From Akkermansiaceae bacterium (GTDB taxonomy: Bacteria > Verrucomicrobiota > Verrucomicrobiia > Verrucomicrobiales > Akkermansiaceae), in NCBI GenBank assembly GCA_903906515.1, contig CAIVKO010000225.1:1-54190 (forward strand): a stretch of 54,190 bases of DNA, written 5' to 3'. The translations under genes and the position numbers were made by a program. The notes beneath the pieces are model-generated. The model saw nothing but the letters and a program-made list of their open reading frames with translations. It made no database searches and was not told the origin of the DNA. Shown in pieces: positions 24,600 to 31,511 of this stretch (within the stretch, counting starts at the first letter, position 1; each line of letters starts with the position of its first letter).

Positions 24600-25220
24600 A
24601 TGAGTTCAAAACAAAAGAAATCAGCCGCCACTGGCGTGCGTTATACAGATGCCCAGAAGAGCGAAGTTGTTAACTTCGTGGTTCAATATAACTTGACCAA
24701 CCAACGTGGTGGTCAGAGCCAGGCAGTGAAAAAATTTAAGATCAATCCGCTGACCGTCGCGGCTTGGATCAAGGCCGCCGGAAAGCTAGCCGCTCCAGCA
24801 AAAGCCGCCAAGGTCAAGAAGGCCGCTCCCGCCAAGGTGGCCAAGGTCAAGAAGGCCGCTCCCGCAAAAGCGAAAAAAACCTCTGGCAAGAGCAAGATGG
24901 GCGTCCGTTACACGCCTGAGAAGAAACAGGAAGTTGTTGATTTCGTCACGACTTACAACGCCGCCAATGGCCGCGGTGGTCAGAATCAAGCTGCCAAGAA
25001 ATTCAGTTTGTCCGTTCTGACGGTTTCCGCATGGCTGAAGGCCTCCGGTCAGAAAGGTGCCAAGGTCACCGCCAAAGCCGTGGTGAAGAAAGCCGCGAAA
25101 GCGCCGAAGAAATCCGTGAAGAAGGTCTCGAAGAAAGTTTCGAAGACACCAGCGAAAAGCACCAAGGCTGTGAGCGAACTTGAAGCCCTCAAGGCAGCGA
25201 TCCGTAAGTTGATTGACTGA
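24600..25220 (+). CDS. Histone H1-like DNA-binding protein with duplicated HTH domain
   Basis: A 206-residue basic protein from the ATG at 24600 (MSSKQKKSAATGVRYTDAQK); a GTG at 24582 is an alternative. It holds two copies of a 50-residue helix-turn-helix-like module: VRYTDAQKSEVVNFVVQYN ... VAAWIKAAG and VRYTPEKKQEVVDFVTTYN ... VSAWLKASG, each with an RGGQ[S/N]QA turn. They resemble the HTH of transposases of the IS3/IS630 type. Between and after them lie Ala/Lys/Pro-rich repeats (KAAPAKVAKVKKAAPAK; KKSVKKVSKKVSKTPAKS) like the tail of histone H1 and bacterial HC1/AlgP proteins. A strong terminator follows 32 bases after the stop. It is probably an abundant nucleoid protein. Confidence 0.78.
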   Translation: MSSKQKKSAATGVRYTDAQKSEVVNFVVQYNLTNQRGGQSQAVKKFKINPLTVAAWIKAAGKLAAPAKAAKVKKAAPAKVAKVKKAAPAKAKKTSGKSKMGVRYTPEKKQEVVDFVTTYNAANGRGGQNQAAKKFSLSVLTVSAWLKASGQKGAKVTAKAVVKKAAKAPKKSVKKVSKKVSKTPAKSTKAVSELEALKAAIRKLID

Positions 25221-25252
25221 TTGATTCGCACCAACACCCAAACCGTTTACCA

Positions 25253-25283
25253 AGCCGCTCCCGTGATGGGGGCGGCTTTTTTT
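25253..25283 (+). terminator. Rho-independent terminator after the H1-like gene
   Basis: AGCCGCTCCC pairs with GGGGGCGGCT across a 5-base loop (25253-25277, one G-T pair), followed by a run of seven T. It ends transcription of the H1-like gene. Confidence 0.9.
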
Positions 25284-25297
25284 GTTTCCGCCATCGG

Positions 25298-25478
25298 CTA
25301 AGAGCCTGTCTTAAAAACACGCAAAGGCAGGGACCGATCTCCGAGCGGTCTGCGTGAAGGAAAAGTGGGAGATCTGACATGAAAGGAATTTCAAGCGTTG
25401 CATGCGAGGATTCATTCTCATTTCATTTACCGGACCGCCCGGAGGTCTGTCCCTGCCATTTTTAAGGCAGGCTCTAAG
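25298..25478. repeat. MITE-like element with 45-bp inverted ends
   Basis: The left end begins AGAGCCTGTCTTAAAAACAC followed by GCAAAGGCAGGGACCG. Read on the other strand, the right end begins AGAGCCTGCCTTAAAAATGG followed by CAGGGACAGACC. Each arm also contains its own small palindrome (GACCGATCTCCGAGCGGTC on the left, GACCTCCGGGCGGTC on the right). The middle has no gene. The total length is about 180 bases between two convergent genes. No transposase is present, so it would be moved in trans, if mobile. Confidence 0.7.
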
Positions 25479-25480
25479 AC

Positions 25481-26857
25481 CTATTCGAAGTAGCGTTTGA
25501 GGACCCGCTGTTCGTCGGGGTCGAGTGCTTCTTTCCAGACCCGGTCGCCGCCTTTGCCTGTGGCGTCGGTATTGCCGCCGGAGGTGATTTTGGAGGCGCT
25601 GCGGTCCACCTGATGTTCGCCGTCCTTGAGTTCTAACAAGTCTCCAGGGGCCGCTTTTGACAGATCCTTCGATTGGATGCCGGCCATTTCACCGGTTTTG
25701 ACGCCCTCTTTTTCCTTGCCGAGCACATTGGGTGAATGTCCGGGGCCGCGGTTCACTCCGCCCTTGCCGTCGCCATCGCCGGATTGGTCCGAAGAGTTTT
25801 CGCCTTCACCTTCTCCATTGCCGTTGCCGTCGCCTTTGCCATCTTCTCCAGCCAGGAGTTCGTCATTCCAATCGTCACCTTGACCTTCGCCTTGGGCGTT
25901 TTTGAGGCCTTGGGCGTTTTTTTGAAGATTCTCACGGAGTTGTTCGAGTTGTTCCGGCGGGATGTCTGCTAGATTCTGGAGATCCATTTGTTTCATTTGT
26001 TCCAGCAGCGCGGGATTGGGTTTCATGGCGCCATTCTGCAGTCCTTCGAGTGCCTGTTGAAACTCTTCCATCTGGCGGGCTTTCTCGGCTTGTCCGGCGG
26101 TGGCGGAGTTTTTATCGAGATCGCCGAGGGCTTTATCCGCACGTCCGAGTTCCCGCTTCACCCGTTCGGCCTCCGCGCGGTGGGCTTTCTTCAGGGTGTC
26201 CGTGGCCTCAAGCGACGAGTGACTGAACCATTGATCCTCCTTCTGCGCCTTTAGTTCCTCGAGGCGTTTGCGGGTTTCTTCCAGATATTTTTCATCGATC
26301 ACTTTCTCTTTGGTGAGGTGGTCGAGTTCGGTGGACAGTTGTTTCCATGCCTGCGGTTGGTCCGGTGTGGTCGGGGGCGCGGATTGGCGAGCGGCGACCG
26401 GGAGCCATAATCCCGCTGCAAGCAAGGCGAGCGATCCCACGAGTGGAACAAGCAGGCGCGGCCATTGCCAATGCAGACCGTCATCGATCTTCCCGATGGA
26501 GGGAGCGGGCCAGGGTGCCACACCCGCTTCCGCAGCGGTAAGGGCGTTGCGCAGGCGCATCGCGGCCTCGATGCGGACCAGCGATTGTTCGGGGTTTTCA
26601 AATTTCTGCAGGGCGCGGACGAGACAAACCGCGCCTAACAAAACGACGGCGACCCCGATGCAGACCGGGAGGATCCACGATGGAGTGGCCGGCATTTCCC
26701 GACGCATCCAGAGCAGTGTCGCAGCACCAGCGAGGGATAGGATTACCAGAGGGGCACTGAGCGCTTCCAGCCACCAAGCAAAATTCACCCGCAGGCGGAC
26801 ATTGGCCGCCTCTTTCCGCCAGAAATCACGATGGGTGTTTGACGTGTCCGAAGCCAT
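25481..26857 (-). CDS. Membrane protein with long coiled coil and Gly/Asp-rich tail, unknown function
   Basis: A 458-residue protein with two membrane helices near the N-terminus (about 30-50 and 60-83) and a third at about 133-155 (LLVPLVGSLALLAAGLWLPV). Residues 170-340 are strongly coiled coil (KYLEETRKRLEELKAQKEDQ; MEEFQQALEGLQNGAMK). A Gly/Asp/Asn-rich linker (about 340-400; GDGNGNGEGEGENSSDQSGD) leads to a conserved-looking C-terminal tail (RVWKEALDPDEQRVLKRYFE). Proteins of this plan accompany MoxR/DUF58/BatA-type gene clusters in PVC bacteria, but no such genes are visible here. Function unknown. Confidence 0.7.
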   Translation of the reverse strand: MASDTSNTHRDFWRKEAANVRLRVNFAWWLEALSAPLVILSLAGAATLLWMRREMPATPSWILPVCIGVAVVLLGAVCLVRALQKFENPEQSLVRIEAAMRLRNALTAAEAGVAPWPAPSIGKIDDGLHWQWPRLLVPLVGSLALLAAGLWLPVAARQSAPPTTPDQPQAWKQLSTELDHLTKEKVIDEKYLEETRKRLEELKAQKEDQWFSHSSLEATDTLKKAHRAEAERVKRELGRADKALGDLDKNSATAGQAEKARQMEEFQQALEGLQNGAMKPNPALLEQMKQMDLQNLADIPPEQLEQLRENLQKNAQGLKNAQGEGQGDDWNDELLAGEDGKGDGNGNGEGEGENSSDQSGDGDGKGGVNRGPGHSPNVLGKEKEGVKTGEMAGIQSKDLSKAAPGDLLELKDGEHQVDRSASKITSGGNTDATGKGGDRVWKEALDPDEQRVLKRYFE

Positions 26858-26990
26858 GGCGTTAATTTAGCCGAAATCGCGCCGGTTGCGATTGAAAAAT
26901 TCGGGGGGTGTCCGGACGAGTCGGTGCTGTCGGGGCTTGCAAGCAAAGATGATCACTGCCAAACAACTTCCAACATTAAATCCGACCAAT

Positions 26991-27215
26991 ATGAAATCGC
27001 CACTTTTGTTTCTTGTGTTTCTGGCCACCGCAATGATCGCCCTTGGCAGCAACACTCTGCGGGATTGGAAGACGAATTCAGGGAAGATCTACACCGCGGA
27101 CCTTGTGTCATACGATGTGCAAGACTGCATCATAGGCGGTGCTGGTCTGCCACATTTTTCAGATTTTAGGATTATTGAATTTGTTCACCTGGTGCAGTGG
27201 GATTCACAGCATTAA
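26991..27215 (+). CDS. Small secreted SHD1-like fragment
   Basis: A 74-residue frame from the ATG at 26991 (MKSPLLFLVFLATAMIALGS), with a signal peptide followed by LRDWKTNSGKIYTADLVSYD. That stretch matches the N-terminal beta-strands of the SHD1/SLA1-homology-like domains that are very common in secreted verrucomicrobial and planctomycete proteins. The domain is cut short, and the last 15 codons overlap the 3' end of the convergent amidohydrolase gene, so this could be a decayed remnant of a longer gene. Confidence 0.45.
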   Translation: MKSPLLFLVFLATAMIALGSNTLRDWKTNSGKIYTADLVSYDVQDCIIGGAGLPHFSDFRIIEFVHLVQWDSQH

Positions 27216-28095
27216 CGCCCCGGAACAGCCGCTCGGCATTTTTACGGCAGATCTTGTCCTCCACCTCTTTCGGGAGATTCAACTCATGGATCAGCAGGAT
27301 TTCGGGCGCGGGTTTATTCGTAAGTGCGCACGAACTGCTGTCTGTGCCTAAAAGCAGTTTGTCGGCGTGGCGTATGAGGAACTCCTTCCCGAATTTCTTG
27401 TCCTTAACAATCTGACTCGTTTTGGTCGCGCACGAGATGTCTGCGTAGAGATTAGGGTATGTTTTTAGAAGCCTGTCGCAGGTGCCGTCCGGAAGGAAGC
27501 TCCACCAGCCACTGCTATGAGCAATAATGATGCAATCCGGGTACAGTTTCAAAACATTCTCAAGCCCAGGCAGCCCCTTCCGTCCCAAGTGAATCATCAC
27601 AGGCAGCCCGACCTTCGCACAGGCCTCATACAACCGCAGGTTTTCAGGACCGTCGAATCCTCCATAGTGCTCGCCGAAGGCTACTGCGCCGTCCTGCTTT
27701 TCACGGGTGAGCAGTTTAATTGTTTCTTCCAGGCTCTTCACTTCATCTGGAAAGATTGCACAGGCACGGGCGATTCTTCCTTTGTATTTCGCGTAATTTT
27801 CGAGCATCTGCTTGCGCTCATCATCGTTTTTAGGACGGGTTTGAGCCAGTGGATAATTGAGAACGCACTGCACGTCGTTGGACTTCATCCATTCGGCAAC
27901 CTTATCAAGATCACCAACCGAGCAGTCCTGAAAATGGACGTGCGCATCAATAAATCTTCCCTGTCCTGCATTCTCCCGCGGCAGGGCCGATTCCCCGGCA
28001 GCACTAGCAAGGAACCCCGTTACAATAGCCAGGATAATTCCCACAGCCACTCTGTCAGGCCGCACGCCCGAAATATTCAGACACGATATTTGCAT
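27172..28095 (-). CDS. Secreted amidohydrolase-family metal-dependent hydrolase
   Basis: A 307-residue protein from the ATG at 28095 (MQISCLNISGVRPDRVAVGI); the frame extends to 28161 but that stretch is not protein-like. An N-terminal signal or anchor helix (VGIILAIVTGFLASAAG) is followed by an amidohydrolase_2 TIM barrel: FIDAHVHF (two metal-binding His), a middle GLPVMIHLGRKG with His, CIIIAHSSGWWSFLPDG and LLLGTDSS with the metal-binding Asp. Related enzymes act on lactones or decarboxylate aromatic acids; the substrate is unknown. It lies 96 bases downstream of the sialate O-acetylesterase on the same strand. Confidence 0.82.
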   Translation of the reverse strand: MQISCLNISGVRPDRVAVGIILAIVTGFLASAAGESALPRENAGQGRFIDAHVHFQDCSVGDLDKVAEWMKSNDVQCVLNYPLAQTRPKNDDERKQMLENYAKYKGRIARACAIFPDEVKSLEETIKLLTREKQDGAVAFGEHYGGFDGPENLRLYEACAKVGLPVMIHLGRKGLPGLENVLKLYPDCIIIAHSSGWWSFLPDGTCDRLLKTYPNLYADISCATKTSQIVKDKKFGKEFLIRHADKLLLGTDSSSCALTNKPAPEILLIHELNLPKEVEDKICRKNAERLFRGVNAVNPTAPGEQIQ

Positions 28096-28191
28096 GAATG
28101 TTAGGAATTTGCTTTTTACCGCCTTGTTCGAGTGGTCACAGATCTTGTTCCCGCTGCCCACTCCGGAAAGCCCTGTATTTATTGGGTTGCT

Positions 28192-29772
28192 TCAATCCAC
28201 ATCTGTGCGGAAGGGGGAGGCGGGGAGTCCTTCCTGATTGAACAGGTTAACATCGGGGACCTTCTCCCAACCGTAGTGGACGGATTTTGGATCAACCACG
28301 CCCTCGGCGGAGACAACGATGGATGATCCGGTGATTTTCGCCTTCGCGGGAATAAATTTCTTGTCCTCACCGGCGATCATGAAGCCTTTTAGCTCGCCAT
28401 CTTTTGCGACTAGGCCGCCGCCGACATGCTTGAAATTGAGGGTGATTTGGCCGTCTTTCGCGGTCATCGAGTCATAGAGTGGACCGGAGTATTCGATTGG
28501 CTCCCCGTAGGCCAGCGCGCGTGCGGCAAGGGCAAGCCGTTGACCAACGGGTTCTTTGTGATTCGGATGGATGTCCATGGCGTCACCCACGTCGGTGGTT
28601 ACGGCCATGGCGGTGTTTTTTACCTTTGCGAGCGTGAGGAATTGAGCTTCTCGGATTTCCGGCGGTTGACTGCAGTGGGGTGCGATTTGGACAAAGAGGA
28701 ATGGGAAATCACCCTGTTTCCAGCGCGTCCGCCAGTCGGCGATCACGGCCGGGAACAGCGTGCGATATTGCTTTGGCTTATTCTCGTTCGACTCGCCCTG
28801 ATACCAAATGACTCCTTTGATGCCGTAGGGGATAATCGGTGCCACCATGCCATTGTAGAGACATGTCGGATCGCTCGGGCCACCATTCGGATTTGGCGGG
28901 GCTTTCGGCTGTGGGCTGGATGGCGCGGGTTTTTCTGGCAGTGGCTGGCCGTCTTTCTTCGCTTGCGCGGTGGCCTCTTCCCAGGATTTCATGGTTTCCG
29001 CATAGGTCTTGCCGACGGTTTCATTCCATTCCTTTGTCTTGGAATTGAACTCCTCCAGATTGGACGCGTAGGTGGTGATATCAGCATCGTAAGAGGCAAG
29101 CCGCTTGGTTGCGGAATCGACATACTCTTTCAGTTCCGGGTCGGTGCCAAATCCTTCAAGACTTGTCCAGGCCTGGGCGGGAGTGCCACCCCAAGTGGTT
29201 TGGATTATGCCGACGGGCACGCCGAGTTTCTGGTGAATATCGCGGGCAAAGAAATATCCGACGGCAGAGAAGCGGTTCACTATTTGTGGTGAGCACTCGA
29301 CCCAGCGTCCGAGGGTTTCGGCAAGTGGTTTGGTCGCACTGGAATTCTTAACTTTGAACATCCGGATTTTCGGGTAATTCGCCTTCGGGCCTTCTTCCTT
29401 GGCATTGTGAGCCTTGGCTAATGCGAACTGCATATTTGACTGGCCCGAGCAGACCCAGACCTCGCCGACGAGCAGGTTGGTGAGGGTCACGGAATTGTCG
29501 CCGGTGATATTCATGGTCAGGGGACCGCCTTCCTTGAGCGGTTTCAGGGTCAAGCTCCACTTGCCATCGGCGGCGGTGGTGCTGACCTTTTGTTTATCGA
29601 TTTCGACGGTCACTTTTTCGCCATCCCGCGCAGTGCCCCATACCGGAACCGGTTGACCACGTTGCAGGACCGCTCCATCGGCAAAAAGCGGGTTAGGTTT
29701 GACCTCCGCGTAGAGTGAGTTGGAGAGGGCCGTCGCAATCGCGAGCGAAGACAAAACAGGGATTGTTTTCAT
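28192..29772 (-). CDS. Sialate O-acetylesterase (SASA domain)
   Basis: A 526-residue secreted enzyme with signal peptide (MKTIPVLSSLAIATALSNSL). It has the family N-terminal sandwich (LFADGAVLQRGQPVPVWG), the nucleophile motif VWVCSGQSNMQFALAKA and the WYQGESN motif; a late DVGDAMDIHPNHKEPVGQRL carries the catalytic Asp-His. Such enzymes remove O-acetyl groups from sialic acids or plant polysaccharides and are numerous in Verrucomicrobiota. An insertion of about 90 residues (about 215-300, helical, then Pro-rich: EEATAQAKKDGQPLPEKPAP) between SGQSN and WYQGES is common in long members. The gene ends 96 bases before the amidohydrolase gene. Confidence 0.9.
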   Translation of the reverse strand: MKTIPVLSSLAIATALSNSLYAEVKPNPLFADGAVLQRGQPVPVWGTARDGEKVTVEIDKQKVSTTAADGKWSLTLKPLKEGGPLTMNITGDNSVTLTNLLVGEVWVCSGQSNMQFALAKAHNAKEEGPKANYPKIRMFKVKNSSATKPLAETLGRWVECSPQIVNRFSAVGYFFARDIHQKLGVPVGIIQTTWGGTPAQAWTSLEGFGTDPELKEYVDSATKRLASYDADITTYASNLEEFNSKTKEWNETVGKTYAETMKSWEEATAQAKKDGQPLPEKPAPSSPQPKAPPNPNGGPSDPTCLYNGMVAPIIPYGIKGVIWYQGESNENKPKQYRTLFPAVIADWRTRWKQGDFPFLFVQIAPHCSQPPEIREAQFLTLAKVKNTAMAVTTDVGDAMDIHPNHKEPVGQRLALAARALAYGEPIEYSGPLYDSMTAKDGQITLNFKHVGGGLVAKDGELKGFMIAGEDKKFIPAKAKITGSSIVVSAEGVVDPKSVHYGWEKVPDVNLFNQEGLPASPFRTDVD

Positions 29773-29907
29773 GCTTGTAAAAAATAAGAAAATCCAGCCG
29801 GAATGTCAATGTTGAGCACATTCCTGCTAGGAGCTTGCTTTCTGCGGGAGGCCCCTGAAAGAGCCATCCGTGAGCGAGGCTTCATCCGCCGTATAGCTGT
29901 TGTGCGA

Positions 29908-29948
29908 CCCAATTTCCCAATCTACGGCAGGATTGGGAATAATTTGGG
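29908..29948. repeat. Imperfect inverted repeat (hairpin)
   Basis: CCCAATTTCCCAATC (29908-29922) faces GATTGGGAATAATTTGGG (29931-29948). The loop is 8 bases. It lies between the tRNA-Leu gene and the sialate esterase promoter region. No T tract follows on either strand, so its function is not clear. Confidence 0.5.
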
Positions 29949-29965
29949 ACCAATGAAAACTCCTA

Positions 29966-29997
29966 ACAAAAAATCCCGAGGCTTTTCAGCTTCGGGA
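29966..29997 (-). terminator. Terminator downstream of tRNA-Leu
   Basis: Read on the minus strand, TCCCGAAGC pairs with GCCTCGGGA (one A-C mismatch) across a loop of about 6 bases and is followed by six T. It is 22 bases beyond the 3' end of the tRNA gene. Confidence 0.7.
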
Positions 29998-30019
29998 CTC
30001 ATTGATTTCCAACGGAAAG

Positions 30020-30101
30020 TGCTCGAAAGAGGACTCGAACCTCCACAGGTTTCCCTACTAGATCCTTAGTCTAGCGCGTCTACCAATTCCGCCATCCGAG
30101 C
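30020..30101 (-). tRNA. tRNA-Leu (anticodon UAA)
   Basis: The minus strand reads GCTCGGATGGCGGAATTGGT then AGACGCGCTAGACTAAGGAT, with a 7-bp acceptor stem (GCTCGGA/TTCGAGC, one G-T pair). The anticodon stem is CTAGA/TCTAG with loop CTAAGGA, giving anticodon TAA. A variable arm of class II size and a T arm with GGTTCGAGTCC follow. The discriminator is A; CCA is not encoded. It reads the rare UUA and UUG leucine codons. Confidence 0.95.
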
Positions 30102-30244
30102 ATCCGGTTGGGTGGGCGGCTTTGCTACCGTCTCGGCCGGGGTTTAGCAAGAGAATCTTGAAAAATTTTTCACGTCAGGAAAAAAGACGCATTATGGCTT
30201 GCTTCCGGGGTGTGTTGCGGGACGATGGTGCCCTTGAAAGCCAC

Positions 30245-31321
30245 ATGGAAACCATTCGCGTAGAATCCGTTGTCAAATCCTTTGGCCTCACCCGCGCCCT
30301 CGACGGGATCTCCGTCCAGATCGAGGCTGGAGAACTTTTTTTTCTGCTTGGCGCGTCCGGTTGCGGAAAAACCACCCTCTTACGCTGCATTGCCGGGCTG
30401 GAGACGCCGACCAGCGGGTCGATCTTTTTCGGGGCGAACGATGTGACCCGGATGCCCCCTCACAAGCGGGAGACGGCGATGGTTTTCCAGAGTTACGCGC
30501 TTTGGCCGCATCTCACGGTTGGCCAGAACATCGCCTTCGGGCTGGAGGAAAGGCGGGTGCCGAAACCCGAGATCAAACGACGCGTGGAAGAAGTGCTCGA
30601 AATGGTCCAGCTTCCGGGATTTGGCAACCGCTCGATCGACCAGATGTCCGGAGGCCAGCAGCAGCGGGTTTCGCTCGCGCGGGCGCTCGTGGTCAGGCCT
30701 AGGTGCATTTTGTTGGATGAGCCGTTGTCCAATCTGGATGCACAGCTCCGGGTCGAGATGCGCCGGGAGATCCGCCGGATCGTCAAGGAAAACCACCTGA
30801 CGGGAATCTATGTGACCCACGATCAGGAGGAGGCGCTGGCCATGGCCGACCGCATGGCCATTCTCGATGCCGGAAACATCGGCCAAATCGGCACGCCGGA
30901 GGAAATCTATCGCAATCCGCGCAGTGCCTATGTGGCGAATTTCATCGGTGAAACCAACCTCATCTCGGGGGAGGTGATCGATGCCCGCAATGGCAAGGCG
31001 ACGGTCCAAACCGCAGTCGGCTCGCTCTCCGGTCGTGTTAGTGATTCGGATTGGAGTCCGAGCGCGGGTACAAAGGTTACGCTATCCATCCGTCCTGAGG
31101 CATGGCTCTTGCACAAGGAGGCAGGCGAAAACCCGGTTTTGGGAAAGATCGCCGATCGCACTTATCTCGGTCAGCGCATTCAATATTGGATAGAGACCGC
31201 CGCTGGCAGACAACAGGTCATCGAGATGAATCCCCGCGTCATCCACGCTCCCGGCGAGGAAACCCTTACCCTACACGCCAGGCATGAGGATGTGGTGGTG
31301 CTTAAGGGGGATGTAAGTTAA
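30245..31321 (+). CDS. ABC importer ATPase, FbpC/PotA type
   Basis: A 358-residue protein from the ATG at 30245 (METIRVESVVKSFGLTRALD); the frame extends to 30122 but the extra 41 residues are basic and unlike the family. It has Walker A LLGASGCGKTT, Q-loop MVFQSYALWPHLTV, signature MSGGQQQRVSLARALV, Walker B CILLDEPLSNLD and H-loop IYVTHDQEEALAMADRM, then a C-terminal TOBE-like region (about 280-358). It is the ATPase of the importer encoded downstream (binding protein at 31512, fused permease at 33119). The class serves Fe3+, spermidine, thiamine and similar substrates; Fe3+ is the most likely, by the partner proteins. Confidence 0.9.
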   Translation: METIRVESVVKSFGLTRALDGISVQIEAGELFFLLGASGCGKTTLLRCIAGLETPTSGSIFFGANDVTRMPPHKRETAMVFQSYALWPHLTVGQNIAFGLEERRVPKPEIKRRVEEVLEMVQLPGFGNRSIDQMSGGQQQRVSLARALVVRPRCILLDEPLSNLDAQLRVEMRREIRRIVKENHLTGIYVTHDQEEALAMADRMAILDAGNIGQIGTPEEIYRNPRSAYVANFIGETNLISGEVIDARNGKATVQTAVGSLSGRVSDSDWSPSAGTKVTLSIRPEAWLLHKEAGENPVLGKIADRTYLGQRIQYWIETAAGRQQVIEMNPRVIHAPGEETLTLHARHEDVVVLKGDVS

Positions 31322-31367
31322 AAGTTATTTGAAATCAGGTCATTTGAACCCAAAAACAGAAATTGAA

Positions 31368-31470
31368 CCACGGATTACACGGATTGACACGGATTATGAA
31401 GAGGTTGTGGAAATGATTCCCAAACCTCTTTGGTGCATTCTAAAATCCGTGAAATCCGTGTAATCCGTGG
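31368..31470. repeat. CCACGGATTACACGG inverted repeat element
   Basis: The left arm (31368-31396) reads CCACGGATTACACGGATTGA and continues CACGGATTA. The right arm (31444-31470) is its inverse, which read on the other strand is CCACGGATTACACGGATTTC and continues ACGGATT. Internally it is a short tandem of ACGGATT. It lies between the ATPase and binding-protein genes of the importer. A GTG inside the right arm (31467) opens the binding-protein frame but is not its likely start. Confidence 0.75.
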
Positions 31471-31511
31471 CCAAAATCCAACTAATCACCCCTGCAACTT
31501 CGGAGTTCGGT

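Noticed and set aside
786..28115. Similar TAGGAATTTGCTTTTT strings at about 790 and 28100
   Set aside because: One is within the kinase 3' end and the other in an N-terminal region; a 16-base match in this length is near chance expectation and no larger repeat surrounds it.
29803..30069. Plus-strand 88-codon frame
   Set aside because: It overlaps the tRNA-Leu gene and its terminator and has no protein-like features.
30105..30244. Riboswitch upstream of the ABC importer ATPase
   Set aside because: No TPP, cobalamin or other recognisable core motif is visible; only unstructured sequence was seen.
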